A stretch of 64,000 nucleotides of DNA, from contig NZ_MJAJ01000014.1 of NCBI RefSeq assembly GCF_001746365.1, positions 69,752 through 133,751 of the forward strand. The letters run 5' to 3'. The DNA is from Streptomyces sp. LUP30. Its GTDB lineage: Bacteria > Actinomycetota > Actinomycetes > Streptomycetales > Streptomycetaceae. The translations under genes were made by a program, and so were the position numbers. Each line of letters opens with the position of its first letter. Positions within the stretch are counted from its first letter, which is position 1. The notes beneath the pieces are model-generated. The model saw only the letters and a list, made by a program, of their open reading frames with translations. It had not been told where the DNA came from and searched no databases. This document shows positions 53,544-62,454 of this stretch, piece by piece.

Positions 53544-53757
53544 TCAGTTGGGGTTTGGCCTCACAAGGACGTGCACGTCGCCGCAGTCCTTGACCACCTT
53601 GGCAGGCTGCTGAACAGCGGGGACGGCGATCCGGGTGCGGCGCTCCAGACGGGAGACGGTTGCGGGCGAGCAGCCGATGCGGTCAGCGAGCACGGCCAGC
53701 GTCCAGCCGTGGTGCTGGCGCCCCGTTCGGATGAGCGCGCCGGGGCCGCTGCGCGGC
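53544..53757 (-). pseudogene. XRE-type helix-turn-helix remnant
   Basis: On the minus strand, after a TAG at the right end, the frame reads ALIRTGRQHHGWTLAVLADR and IGCSPATVSRLERRTR, a standard XRE helix-turn-helix. No start codon is available in front and the last 30 codons overlap an IS110-like scrap on the other strand. It is probably the centre of a small regulator gene cut at both ends. Confidence 0.5.
53549..53620 (+). mobile_element. IS110-family transposase N-terminal scrap
   Basis: The plus frame reads HKDVHVAAVLDHLGRLLNS, which matches the opening of IS110 transposases (G-x-D-x-H-K-D-x-H-V-A-A). Only about 20 residues are recognisable before the sequence becomes the XRE remnant of the opposite strand, so this is an insertion or deletion junction. 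Confidence 0.45.
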
Positions 53758-54047
53758 TAGCTGAAGTGCTGTCGTGCTGTTCCAGACCGGGCGTGACGAG
53801 GACGTACGCCACGGGTGCCGTGGTGTGGCCTGACCTGGGCGGGGGCGGGTTCTTGCAGATGGGCGAGGTGGCAGGTGCGGCCGACCTTCAGCAGGACGGT
53901 GGTTCTGTCGGCTGCGGCGGGTCCAGTGACGATGAGGGAGGGCCGTGCGGTGGTCTGCTGGTGGCGGCCGAGGATCATCAGGGTGCGGATCTGGATGGCG
54001 AGTTGGCTGATGGCGAGGGTGCGGATGGTGACGACAACGATCGGGCG
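53757..54047 (-). pseudogene. TniB-like ATPase fragment with damaged P-loop
   Basis: The minus frame reads VVTIRTLAISQLAIQIRTLM, GRHQQTTARPSLIVTGPAAA, DRTTVLLKVGRTCHLAHLQ. It resembles the N-terminal part of TniB-type transposition ATPases of Streptomyces (R-x-x-L-I-V-T-G-x-x-x-x-G-K-T-T). At the Walker A the Gly-Lys is Asp-Arg, and the protein breaks off soon after. It belongs to the same scrap cluster as the IS110 and XRE pieces. Confidence 0.45.
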
Positions 54048-54048
54048 G

Positions 54049-54966
54049 TCAGGAGAGTTCGTGCCGAGTGCCGTTCGCGACGGCGTGGAGCTTGTCGGGG
54101 TTGGCCACGTTGTGGATGGTCGAGATGCGGCCTTCCGGGTCGAAATCGAAGGTCAGCGTGGCGATCACGCGGTCCGGCCCGCGGAAGACCATGCCCGGGC
54201 CGCCGTTGATCGAGGTGAGCTCTGCCCGCATCTGCCCGGGCTCGATGCCCTGGTAGGTCACGGTGCCGAGCGCGGCGAACCAACGCGCCACGGTCTCCAG
54301 GCCGACGACCGGCTTGAGGGCCTGGCGGACCTTGCCGCCGCCATCGGTCCACAGCGTGACGTCCGGGGAGAGCAGTTCCATGAGGGTGTTGATGTCGCCG
54401 CCCGCCGTCGCCGCGAAGAAACGCTCGGTGACGTCGCGTTGGCGGGCGCGGTCCGCGGTGAAACGGGGCCGGCGGGCCTGGACGTGCTTGCGGGCGCGGT
54501 GCGCGCCCTGCCGGACCGCCGTCTCCGAGCGTTCCACCGCCTGCGCGATCTCCGCGTAGCTGAAGGCGAAGACCTCCTTCAACACGAAGATCGCGCGCTC
54601 CAGAGGGCTCAGCGTCTCCAGGACGACCAGCAGGGCCATGGAGACCGAGTCCGCCGTGGCGACGCCGTCGGCGGTGTCCGGGCCGGTGAGGATCGGCTCG
54701 GGGAGCCATGGCCCGATGTAGGTCTCGCGCTGGTGGCGGGTCGAACGAAGTCGCTCCATCGCCAGGTTGGAGACGATCCGGGCCAGGTAGGCCTTGGGGT
54801 CGGCGACCTGGGAACGGTCGGCCGACGACCACTTGAGCCAGGCGTCCTGGACCGCGTCCTCGGCGTCGGTGGCGGTGCCGAGGATGCGGTAGGCGACGGA
54901 GAAGAGCAGGGGGCGGAACTGCTGGAAGGCGAGCTGGTCGGGGCCGACCTGTTGCGGCTGGGTCAC
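54049..54966 (-). CDS. ECF sigma factor of the SigJ type with SnoaL-like C-domain
   Basis: 305 residues from the GTG at 54966. Region 2 (FRPLLFSVAYRILGTATDAE, DAVQDAWLKW) and region 4 (LSPLERAIFVLKEVFAFSYA, EIAQAVERSETAVRQGAHRA) are clear. The last 130 residues form an NTF2/SnoaL-like domain (ERFFAATAGGDINTLMELLS, DPEGRISTIHNVANPDKL), which replaces a separate anti-sigma factor in this class. The GTG overlaps the TGA of the upstream flavoprotein gene, so the two are translationally coupled. In related pairs the sigma factor responds to the state of its partner enzyme or to stress; details here are inference. Confidence 0.94.
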   Translation of the reverse strand: MTQPQQVGPDQLAFQQFRPLLFSVAYRILGTATDAEDAVQDAWLKWSSADRSQVADPKAYLARIVSNLAMERLRSTRHQRETYIGPWLPEPILTGPDTADGVATADSVSMALLVVLETLSPLERAIFVLKEVFAFSYAEIAQAVERSETAVRQGAHRARKHVQARRPRFTADRARQRDVTERFFAATAGGDINTLMELLSPDVTLWTDGGGKVRQALKPVVGLETVARWFAALGTVTYQGIEPGQMRAELTSINGGPGMVFRGPDRVIATLTFDFDPEGRISTIHNVANPDKLHAVANGTRHELS

Positions 54967-56156
54967 TTGGCGCTCCTGATCCGGGTGTAGCTGCCGCCGC
55001 GCGGCCAGAACCCGCCCGAGGCGGGCATCTTCTTCATGCGGGCGAAGGTCGGCCACGGTGCGGCGGTGACCGTCTCCTTGTACTTCGCGGCCCGCTTGCC
55101 GGTCAGCACAATCCGGCGCGGGCTGTCGTCGGGGCGGGTGAACTGCACGACGGCGTCGTTCCGGCCCAGGCTGACGGGCGTGTGGTAATAGCCGAAGCGG
55201 AAGGGCTTGGGCTCCTTACCGGCCAGCACCCGCAGGATCGAGAGGGCCGCGTGCACGCCGGTGGGCATGCCGCCCTGGCAGGTCCCGTGCATCACGCCGA
55301 AGCCCTGGCGGATCGCCGCCGCGTCGCCCACGGCGTAGACACCCGGGTGGGAGACCGAGCGCAGCGCGCTGTCGGTGACCACCCGGCCGCGATCGTCGAC
55401 GGTCAGGCCGGCGGCGTCGGCCAGCGGCGAGACACGGGTGCCGCTGGTCCACAGCACCGCGGCCGCCGGGACGCTGGAGCCGTCCGCGAGCTCGACGCTG
55501 TCCGGCAGCACCTTGACCACCTCGACGCGGCTGCGCACCTGCACGCCGAGCCGGGCGAGCGCCGAATCCAGGTAGGCCTTGGCCTTCGGGTGCATGCTCG
55601 CGCCCGGCTCCCGCCGGCCCAGCAGCACCACCTGGAGCTCTGGATGCCGCTCGGCGATCTCCGCGGCGGCCTCGACACCGGTGAGGCCGCTGCCGCCGAC
55701 CACGACGGTCCCGCCGTCGAGCCGGGTCAGCCGGTCGGCGAGGAGGGCGGCGTCCTCCGGGCTGTTCAGGGTGTAGGCGTGGTCGTCCACGCCGGGGACG
55801 GCAACGGTGTCCGCGATGCTGCCCAGGCCGTAGACCAGGGTGTCGTAGTGCAGGACCCGGTCGTCGTCGATCCGGACGGTCTTCGCCTCGGCGTCCACGG
55901 CGGTGACCCAGCCGCGGACGAAGCCGGCCCCGGTGCCGTCCAGCAGCTCCGGGATGTTCATCTCGGCCGTCTCTTGGCCGGTGGCGGTCATGTGGAGTCG
56001 GAGCCGCTCGGTGAAGGTGTCGTAGGGGTTGGCCAGCGTCACTCGCAGGTTCCCACGCTTCCTGGTGCGAGCCGCGAGCTGGATCGCGGCCGAGAGCCCG
56101 GCGTAGCCGGCGCCCAGGACCAGGACCTCGTGCTGCTGTGCTGCTGTCGCGTTCAT
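54963..56156 (-). CDS. NAD(P)/FAD-dependent oxidoreductase (NDH-2-like)
   Basis: 397 residues from the ATG at 56156. The FAD-binding motif is LVLGAGYAGLSAAIQLAA, the NAD-binding motif TVVVGGSGLTGVEAAAEIAE and the second FAD motif VYAVGDAAAI. Such enzymes pass electrons from NAD(P)H to quinones or small acceptors at the membrane face. The frame is open for another 400 codons upstream, but that part is antisense to an IS transposase and has no domains. It is co-transcribed and GTGA-coupled with the SigJ-type gene, a well-known pairing in Streptomyces. Confidence 0.93.
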   Translation of the reverse strand: MNATAAQQHEVLVLGAGYAGLSAAIQLAARTRKRGNLRVTLANPYDTFTERLRLHMTATGQETAEMNIPELLDGTGAGFVRGWVTAVDAEAKTVRIDDDRVLHYDTLVYGLGSIADTVAVPGVDDHAYTLNSPEDAALLADRLTRLDGGTVVVGGSGLTGVEAAAEIAERHPELQVVLLGRREPGASMHPKAKAYLDSALARLGVQVRSRVEVVKVLPDSVELADGSSVPAAAVLWTSGTRVSPLADAAGLTVDDRGRVVTDSALRSVSHPGVYAVGDAAAIRQGFGVMHGTCQGGMPTGVHAALSILRVLAGKEPKPFRFGYYHTPVSLGRNDAVVQFTRPDDSPRRIVLTGKRAAKYKETVTAAPWPTFARMKKMPASGGFWPRGGSYTRIRSAK

Positions 56157-56431
56157 CTCTCTGCTGCCTCTCATGTCGGTCGTTCCCGCCGTTCGGACGA
56201 CCACGAGACGCAAGCTGCCTTTCCGTTCGTGACATGGGGTCGATGTGGCGCGCGTCACATCACGAAGAGAGAGGGCGGGCGATGGCGGCATCAGCCCCCA
56301 CCCCGAGCGCCGCGGCGCGCAGCATTCAACCATGATCAAACTGGCTCCGCACGGGAACTGACGGAACAACAGGAGCAGCAGGGCAGCGGCAGGGCCTGGT
56401 GCTTCCACACCACCCGCGAGCACGACCGCCT
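56157..56431. other. Promoter side of the oxidoreductase/sigma operon
   Basis: 275 bases without a supported gene. It should hold the promoter of the oxidoreductase-sigJ pair; no clear -35/-10 was picked. Confidence 0.3.
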
Positions 56432-56880
56432 CTACATCACCCCGACCAGCGGAACTGCGCCTAGCATGTTCCACGCGCGCAGCTGCGGGTCGCCCGATTC
56501 GGCGGCGGCCCGGACGGCGGTGGCGAACCAGGCGCGTGACTCCCGGCGGCTGCCCAGGTCGTGCGGGACGGTCGCGGTCATCCCGGCCATCCGCCTGGCC
56601 GTCCGGCACAACCTGGCCCTCACCGGTGCGGGCTGCGGGACCGTGAGGAGCGGGCGCAGGGTCGTGAAGTCGGTGACCAGGTCGGCCAGGACGCGGGTGG
56701 GTTCCCGACCGTGGTAGCCGTACCCGTAGCTCTCGGCAGCGGCCTCGAGGTCGGCCAAATCCTAGGGAACGTCGGGGGAGAGGGTCTGGTCGAGGTCGGT
56801 CCGGGCGGCGGTGAGCGCGGCGATCGCTGGTGCGGTGAGGCCGGCGGCCAGCGCGCCGGCGGCCACTGGAGGACCGGGTG
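56432..56880 (-). pseudogene. Remnant of a long XRE-family regulator (TPR-like part)
   Basis: The minus strand reads VAAGALAAGLTAPAIAALTA, RTDLDQTLSPDVP, a TAG, then DLADLEAAAESYGYGYHGRE, LVTDFTTLRPLL, RMAGMTATVPHDLGSRRESR, AWFATAVRAAAESGDPQLRA. This is the middle of the long Streptomyces XRE regulators that carry a TPR-like region. The HTH end is cut by the IS element at 56880, there is an in-frame stop, and the 3' end is lost. Confidence 0.65.
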
Positions 56881-57491
56881 TTGCTAGTGGCGACGTACTG
56901 GCGCACGAACCTCACGTTGCGGCAGGTGGCGCCTTTGTTCGGGTCTCGAAGTCGGCGGCCGACCGCATCCTGGACCACCTGGCGCCCTTGCTGGCCATCT
57001 CGCCAGCGCGTCGGCCGCGCAAGGACACCGTCTACATCGTCGACGGCACCCTGGTGCCCACCCGCGACCGCAGCATCGCCGCCTCGAGCAAGAACTATCG
57101 GTACTCGACCAACCTGCAGGTCGTCGTCGACGCCAGCAACCGCCTGGTGGTGACGATCGGCCTGCCATTGCCCGGCAGCCGCAACGATTGCCGGGCGTTT
57201 ACGGAGTCCGGCGTCGACCGGGCCTGCCGCGGTGCACCGACCATCGCCGACGGAGGCTACCAAGGCACCGGCCTGCTCATCCCGCACCGCAAACGACGAG
57301 GCCAGACGCACCTCAGCCCGCAGCAGGAAGGGGAAAACGCCGTCCACCGCCGGGCGCGAGCGCGCGTGGAACACGCCCTGTCACGGTTGAAGAACTGGAG
57401 GATCCTGCGGGACTGCCGGCTCAAGGGCAACGGCGTGCACCAAGCCATGCTCGGCATCGCCAGGCTCCACAACCTGGCCCTCACCGGATAA
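56878..57491 (+). pseudogene. IS5-family transposase (DDE_Tnp_4), frameshifted
   Basis: The sequence begins VATYWRTNLTLRQVAPLFG in one frame and continues after about 56940 in another as VSKSAADRILDHLAPLLAIS. The latter frame is intact to the stop and has the catalytic Asp in YIVDGTLVPTRD, the second in IADGGYQGTG and the Glu in RVEHALSRLKNWRILRDCR. A single shift and a missing first part (about 60 residues) make it inactive as written. It is the best preserved transposase in the window. Confidence 0.8.
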
Positions 57492-57927
57492 CTCACACCC
57501 CATACAGGACAACCTCTAGCCCGTGCGCGCGCCGACAGATCCGGCGACCCCTTCGCGTCGGAGCACTTGGGCCACTTTCGCCGAGAGACTGGCCGCATGG
57601 ATCCTCTCCACGCTGCGAGGGGGTTGACAGTTCCACAGCCGCAACCTCGCGTGGGGAACCGGCGGTAAGGAGGAGCGCTTCCGCCACCCCTACCGCGACG
57701 ATTGACTCGCCGAGTGGCTGCCGCGCGACTCCGCGCCGCTGGCGAGAAGGTGTGGCAGGTGCACGTCCTGGTCGACAACTGCTGCGGAGACTCCGCCGTA
57801 CGGGCAGCGGAGAGCCTGAACCGGCTGCTCGGCCACCGGCAATCACCGAAGCCGTGGGCCCTCCTCCCGAGCCTGTCCGGACTTGTACGGCTGGCCGGGA
57901 ACCCCTATGAGAGGCGGTCCCGGAAAG
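57492..57927. other. Region upstream of the CHAT operon
   Basis: About 435 bases. A few coding-like scraps are present (for example SGDPFASEHLGHFRRETG just after the IS5 end) but no gene. The right end contains the -10-like element of the CHAT operon. Confidence 0.4.
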
Positions 57928-57933
57928 TAGAAT
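57928..57933 (+). promoter_or_regulatory. -10-like element TAGAAT before the CHAT operon
   Basis: TAGAAT fits the actinobacterial TANNNT -10 consensus and ends seven bases before the ATG at 57941, which would make transcription start at or next to the start codon (a leaderless message). No convincing -35 hexamer is visible. Confidence 0.45.
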
Positions 57934-57940
57934 CCCGCCC

Positions 57941-59869
57941 ATGCCTGACCACGCCGGCGCCCGCGATGACAAGCACGGAGAAGCGATGGAAGAGGGAATC
58001 GTCGGAGACGCGCTCGCGGCAGGGCTCGATGCGTCGGCCGTCGAAGCGCTCACCGAGATGGCGGCGCTGCACAAGCGGGACTACGAGCTCGACCGGTGGC
58101 TGGTGAACGGCCGGAGCCGGGCCCCCGTGGCGATCGTCCTCGAGACGGACCATCGGACCCTGAGCACGCGACGTCTGTTGCTCAAGGTCCCCATCACCGA
58201 CGACACGACGACCCGGCTCACAGCGACGGAGTACGCCCGGCATCGCGACGCCTACGCCGAGGCGCCGGACTTCGCCAAAGAGCACCTGACCAAGCTCGAA
58301 GGGGACCCGATTCGGCTGGGCAAGGGCCGCTTCATGACCCTCCAGGAGATCGCGGGCGACGACATCGAGAGCGTCGAAGTGCTGACGGTGCTGCTGAACT
58401 CGATGCTCGGGATACCGGCCGGGGACACCACCGAGATCCCCTGTACATCAACGGACTTCGCAGAGATCTGCGGCGCGGTCGTCAGCGGGGTGCTCCAACC
58501 GTGGAACGGTCGTCCTCGCAAGGCGCGACAGGCGTTCACGGTGGCGGAATTCCTGGGCCTGCACATTCAGGACCAGTTGGAACCCGGCGGCCGGTTGCAC
58601 GCCTTGTCCATGGAGCACCGCACGGACCGTATCGAGATCGCTGGCGAGCGGCGCCCACTGGTCAACCCCTTCGCGCTGGCCAGAGGCGCGCTCTTCGGCG
58701 ATCGGCGGATCGTGCGCGGTCTGGTCGGACGCACGCACGGCGATCTGCACACCGACAACGTCCTCGTTCGCGTCGATCCGGCCATCGACGCCGAGAAGTT
58801 CCACCTCATCGACCTCGCGCTCTACGAGCCCGACGGCCCCGTGACCCGCGATCCGGCGCACCTGCTGCTCTACGTCCTCGCCCGTCGCATGGACACGCTG
58901 TCCGCCCCGCAGCGGGAGGCCTTACTGGACTATGTGATCGCACCGGACGAGGCGCACGCCGGACGGCTCCCGGGCTGGCTGGTCGAGGTGATCACCAGTA
59001 TGGACCGTGCGTTCCTCGGCTGGTTGGAGGGCTCCGGCCTCCAACCGGAATGGCGGCGGGAACGGCTGCTGTCCCTGGCCGGGTGCGCGATGCTGTTTCT
59101 CGGGCGCAAATCCACCGACAGGGCGGATCACCCCTGGTTCCTCCGGCTCGCCGCCCGGGCGGCCGACCGGTTCGTCGGTATGCCGGGCCTTCCCGCCCCC
59201 GATCCGGAATCGGCCCCGCCGGTCGCCGTGACTCCGCCCGCCTGGCGCACGCTGCCCGAACCCCTCCCGGTGGCCTGGATCCCCGATCTCGTGCGGCCAC
59301 GCACGGCCGCGCGCACGGCCGTCGAACTGCACCTGATCCCCCACCCGCCCGTCGAGCGGCTGGCCGTGACCCGTTGGGAAGCGTTGAAGGAGGGTCTCGT
59401 GGCGGCGGGCCGCGAGGCCCGGTTGTTCACGGAGGACGAGGAGGTCCGGCAGGAGGGTCCGGCCGCAGCCGTCGGATCCTCGGGCGCGGGGCTGGCCGTG
59501 ACCCGCAGCGGGCAGCGTTCGGCCTGGACCGCGCTGCCACACGACGATTCGGGCGCGATCCTCGATCGGGCCGACCTGGCGATACGGCTGCGCAGACTGC
59601 TGGACGCCCTGCTGCGCGTACCGGCACCCGCACCCGAAGGATTCGGGATCGCCCTGGGCGTCGAGACCGGGGGTCTCGTCGTCTCCGAGGGCCCGGCGCA
59701 TGCCGTGCCGCACGAGACGGTCAGATCCCGCAGCTCGGCCGGTCCGCTGAGGCTGCCCGCCGACGGTGTCCTGGCCCGGCACGAACTGGTGCGTCGGGGG
59801 AGCGCGGTGGCCGACGAACTGGTCGAGAGGCTTCTCTTCACCTTCAGGCAGGGGAGGGTCGAGCGGTGA
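57941..59869 (+). CDS. APH/kinase-fold protein partnered with a CHAT protease (TCAD9-like)
   Basis: 642 residues. Residues about 40-330 have a choline/aminoglycoside-kinase fold: a possible ATP-Lys in RRLLLKVPI, catalytic loop THGDLHTDNVL (His266, Asp268, Asn273) and metal Asp in HLIDLALYE (about 290), so the active site looks complete. Residues about 425-640 form a second region with no family I know (HLIPHPPVERLAVTRWEALK, LAIRLRRLLDALLRVPAP). Kinase-like proteins of this kind (ternary-complex-associated domain 9) accompany CHAT or caspase-like proteases in actinobacteria. Start at 57941 assumes a leaderless message; ATG 57986 with GGAG five bases upstream is the alternative. Its stop overlaps the next start (GTGA). 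Confidence 0.8.
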   Translation: MPDHAGARDDKHGEAMEEGIVGDALAAGLDASAVEALTEMAALHKRDYELDRWLVNGRSRAPVAIVLETDHRTLSTRRLLLKVPITDDTTTRLTATEYARHRDAYAEAPDFAKEHLTKLEGDPIRLGKGRFMTLQEIAGDDIESVEVLTVLLNSMLGIPAGDTTEIPCTSTDFAEICGAVVSGVLQPWNGRPRKARQAFTVAEFLGLHIQDQLEPGGRLHALSMEHRTDRIEIAGERRPLVNPFALARGALFGDRRIVRGLVGRTHGDLHTDNVLVRVDPAIDAEKFHLIDLALYEPDGPVTRDPAHLLLYVLARRMDTLSAPQREALLDYVIAPDEAHAGRLPGWLVEVITSMDRAFLGWLEGSGLQPEWRRERLLSLAGCAMLFLGRKSTDRADHPWFLRLAARAADRFVGMPGLPAPDPESAPPVAVTPPAWRTLPEPLPVAWIPDLVRPRTAARTAVELHLIPHPPVERLAVTRWEALKEGLVAAGREARLFTEDEEVRQEGPAAAVGSSGAGLAVTRSGQRSAWTALPHDDSGAILDRADLAIRLRRLLDALLRVPAPAPEGFGIALGVETGGLVVSEGPAHAVPHETVRSRSSAGPLRLPADGVLARHELVRRGSAVADELVERLLFTFRQGRVER

Positions 59870-62454
59870 ACGCCGGCTACGAGAGCGACATCGCCGACCA
59901 TCCCGCTTCCCGAGTCCTGTACACCGCCTGGGTCGCCGAGGACAGGAGCGAGCGGACAGCCCTTGTCGAGGGGCTCGAACCCCCCGGAGCGGTGGCGCTC
60001 CGCAGCCGATACCGGCATCTACGGGACCCCGAAGCGTCTCCCGGACCCTGCGATCGCGGACTGTCGTTCGCCGACTGGAAGGCGAGCGTCTCCCTGGACG
60101 ACCAGGGGGACATGGCCGTGCGAGCCAACGACTCCGTTGCGGCCACCAGGATCTTCACCGAGCTGCTCGGTCACGAGACCTCGGCGTCGCTGCGGGTCGT
60201 CACGGTGAACGCCCGAGTGGGGCTGGGCGACGTCGCGTTCGCCGTGGGCGACATCGAGAGTGCGGCACGCGAGTACGAGGCGGCCTTGGAGATCGCGAAC
60301 ACCGACGGCTACCGGTTCGGTCGGCTCCGCGCCCTGGTCCATCTCGGGCACGTCACGCTGATGGCACACTCCGCCGGGACCGCCCGCACCAGGTTCGAGG
60401 AGGCGTCGGAGCTGGCGAACGCCCTGGGCGATCCGCTCTACGCGGCGAACTGCGCACTCGGGATCTCCGAATGCGCCGAGCGCCTCGACAACCTCGAAGC
60501 ATCGGTCGCGCACGCCCTGCGCGCATATGCGATGTTCACGGAGGTTCGTTCCCCGATCGGCGAGGGCAACGCGGCCCTGCGCGCCGCGGTCGTCCTGCAC
60601 CGCCTGAAACGCCGCCCGGAGGCCGGGACATGGTACAAGCGGGCACACGAGGCCTACACGGCCGCGGGCAATCCGATGGGACTCACCAATGCGTTGAGCG
60701 GTCTCGGCGACGTGCACCTGGACGCCTACGAGATCGACGACGCCGAGCGCCGCTATCAGGAGAGCCTGAACGCCGCCGAATCGGCCGGCCTGCGACTGAG
60801 CCGGGCGCACGCGCTCCAGGATCTCGCCCGGGTCTCCAGGGCACGCGCCGACTGGAAGGACGCGGTCGTCCGCTTCCGGACCGCCCTCGCGGCCTACCGC
60901 GATCTCGACGACATCCTGGGAGTGAGCAAGGCCTACCACCGTCTCGCCGAGGCCTATGAGGAACTGGGCAGGGGCGATGACGTGCTGAGCGCGTGCATGG
61001 ATGCGCTCGTAGCCGTCGAGGAGTACCGGGCGACGCACAGCGACGACCGCTCCCAGCGCGAGTACCGCGACAGGTTCCGAGGCGTCTACGCCGGGGCGCT
61101 CGACGCCGCCACCCGGCACGGCTCGCCGGCCGCTTTCGCGGTCGCGGCCGACTGCCTCGCGGGGCGGAGGCTCGCGGGGCTCTTCGAGGAGGCGGCCCGG
61201 GCGACGACGGCCTCCGCCGAGCTGAACCTGCTCCAGGAGCTGCTCGTCCGTGCCGATCAGAGACTCATCGGGCATCGGCGCGGCGCCGCCGGCCGGACAT
61301 CGGACGGTGAGGCGCCGTCGGCGCGCAGGGAGCGGATCGTCAGGCTGCTGGGTGCCGTCGGGGTCAGGCACGGGCTGGTTCCCCAGGCGGAGGCATCGCT
61401 CGAGGACCTGCTGGCCACGGTCTACCTTCCGCCGCGGGACGAGGGAGACGCCCTGCTCGACGCGCTCCCGCGCGGCTGCCACACGGTGCAGACGCTCCTG
61501 GACCCGAGGGATCGTCGTCTTCTCCGCTGGCTCTGGCGCGAGCCGGACGGCACCTGCCACCTCGGCGTCACGGAACTGGCCGACAGCACCGTCGAGATGC
61601 TGGAGCTCCTGGGCGGTGACGGCGACGAGCGGGCCGACCTCAGGCTCGATGACCTCGCCTCTCTGCGCGACATGATCCCCGCACCGGTGGACGAGATGCT
61701 GACCGGGCAATCAGGTGCCCGGCTGGTCCTCATCCCGGTGGGGGAACTGTGGCTCGTGCCCTGGGGCGCTGTTCCCCTGTCGGACGGCCGGGTCCTCGGC
61801 GAAGGCGCGGCCTATGTGCTCTGCCCCTCTCTGACAGTGCAGAGGCAACTCGCGGCACGGGGAAAGCCGTCCACCCCGGCCGGAGCCCGTCAGGTGGACC
61901 TGTGGCGCAGCCCGTTCGTCCGTCACCACCGGCTCTCGGCCTTCCAGAACGATTCCCACTGGGACGTGACGGTGCTGAGCACCCCGGCGCAGGCCAAGCA
62001 ACGACTGAGGTCGGGCGGACAGGCCATGGTGGTGGCCGGCCATGGACGCCCGACACCGGGCCTCGGGCACTATCTGGAACTCGACCAGGACGAGTGGCTG
62101 CTGCCGGTCGACCTGGTGGGCGCACGCTCCCCCGATCTGCTCGTGTTCATCGCCTGCTGGGCCGGTGCCATACCGGGGCACGGCCCGACGGACCCGCTCA
62201 GCCTCGCCACACTGGCACTCGCCGCGGGTTCGTCCGAGATCATGGCGACGGTCGGTGAGCTGGCCGACTCGGTCCCCGCCTCGCTCTACGTGGAGCGCGT
62301 GCTGGACACGACGACCGGGGCGGCGCTGCCGGACGCCCTTCTGGCGGCCACCCGTTGGATGCTCTCTCAGGAGGGCGCCCGATCGGAGCGGGTCCACCAC
62401 TGGGCGCCGGTGGTACCGCTCGGCACCTTCTATCCGGCCCCGTCGATGGCGTAG
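59866..62454 (+). CDS. TPR-CHAT caspase-like protease
   Basis: 862 residues from the GTG at 59866, which overlaps the previous stop; the longer open frame back to 58096 is a shadow. Residues about 70-400 are tetratricopeptide repeats (ARIFTELLG, VGLGDVAFAVGDIESAAREY, TNALSGLGDVHLDAYEIDDA), the region about 410-600 is a linker, and 620-862 is a CHAT domain with the catalytic dyad: His726 in MVVAGHGRPTP and Cys764 in LLVFIACWAGAI. A further motif LVLIPVGELWLVPWGAVPL is typical of CHAT. The TPR part should sense or bind a partner and release the protease, with the coupled kinase-like protein as the natural candidate. Confidence 0.93.
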   Translation: MNAGYESDIADHPASRVLYTAWVAEDRSERTALVEGLEPPGAVALRSRYRHLRDPEASPGPCDRGLSFADWKASVSLDDQGDMAVRANDSVAATRIFTELLGHETSASLRVVTVNARVGLGDVAFAVGDIESAAREYEAALEIANTDGYRFGRLRALVHLGHVTLMAHSAGTARTRFEEASELANALGDPLYAANCALGISECAERLDNLEASVAHALRAYAMFTEVRSPIGEGNAALRAAVVLHRLKRRPEAGTWYKRAHEAYTAAGNPMGLTNALSGLGDVHLDAYEIDDAERRYQESLNAAESAGLRLSRAHALQDLARVSRARADWKDAVVRFRTALAAYRDLDDILGVSKAYHRLAEAYEELGRGDDVLSACMDALVAVEEYRATHSDDRSQREYRDRFRGVYAGALDAATRHGSPAAFAVAADCLAGRRLAGLFEEAARATTASAELNLLQELLVRADQRLIGHRRGAAGRTSDGEAPSARRERIVRLLGAVGVRHGLVPQAEASLEDLLATVYLPPRDEGDALLDALPRGCHTVQTLLDPRDRRLLRWLWREPDGTCHLGVTELADSTVEMLELLGGDGDERADLRLDDLASLRDMIPAPVDEMLTGQSGARLVLIPVGELWLVPWGAVPLSDGRVLGEGAAYVLCPSLTVQRQLAARGKPSTPAGARQVDLWRSPFVRHHRLSAFQNDSHWDVTVLSTPAQAKQRLRSGGQAMVVAGHGRPTPGLGHYLELDQDEWLLPVDLVGARSPDLLVFIACWAGAIPGHGPTDPLSLATLALAAGSSEIMATVGELADSVPASLYVERVLDTTTGAALPDALLAATRWMLSQEGARSERVHHWAPVVPLGTFYPAPSMA

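Noticed and set aside
54963..57374. 803-codon frame suggesting a large fusion oxidoreductase
   Set aside because: Only the last 397 residues are a flavoprotein; the rest is antisense to an IS5 transposase and intergenic DNA.
58096..59865. 590-codon N-terminal extension of the CHAT protein
   Set aside because: It lies out of frame inside the kinase-like gene, is low-complexity, and a GTG coupled to the previous stop is present at 59866.
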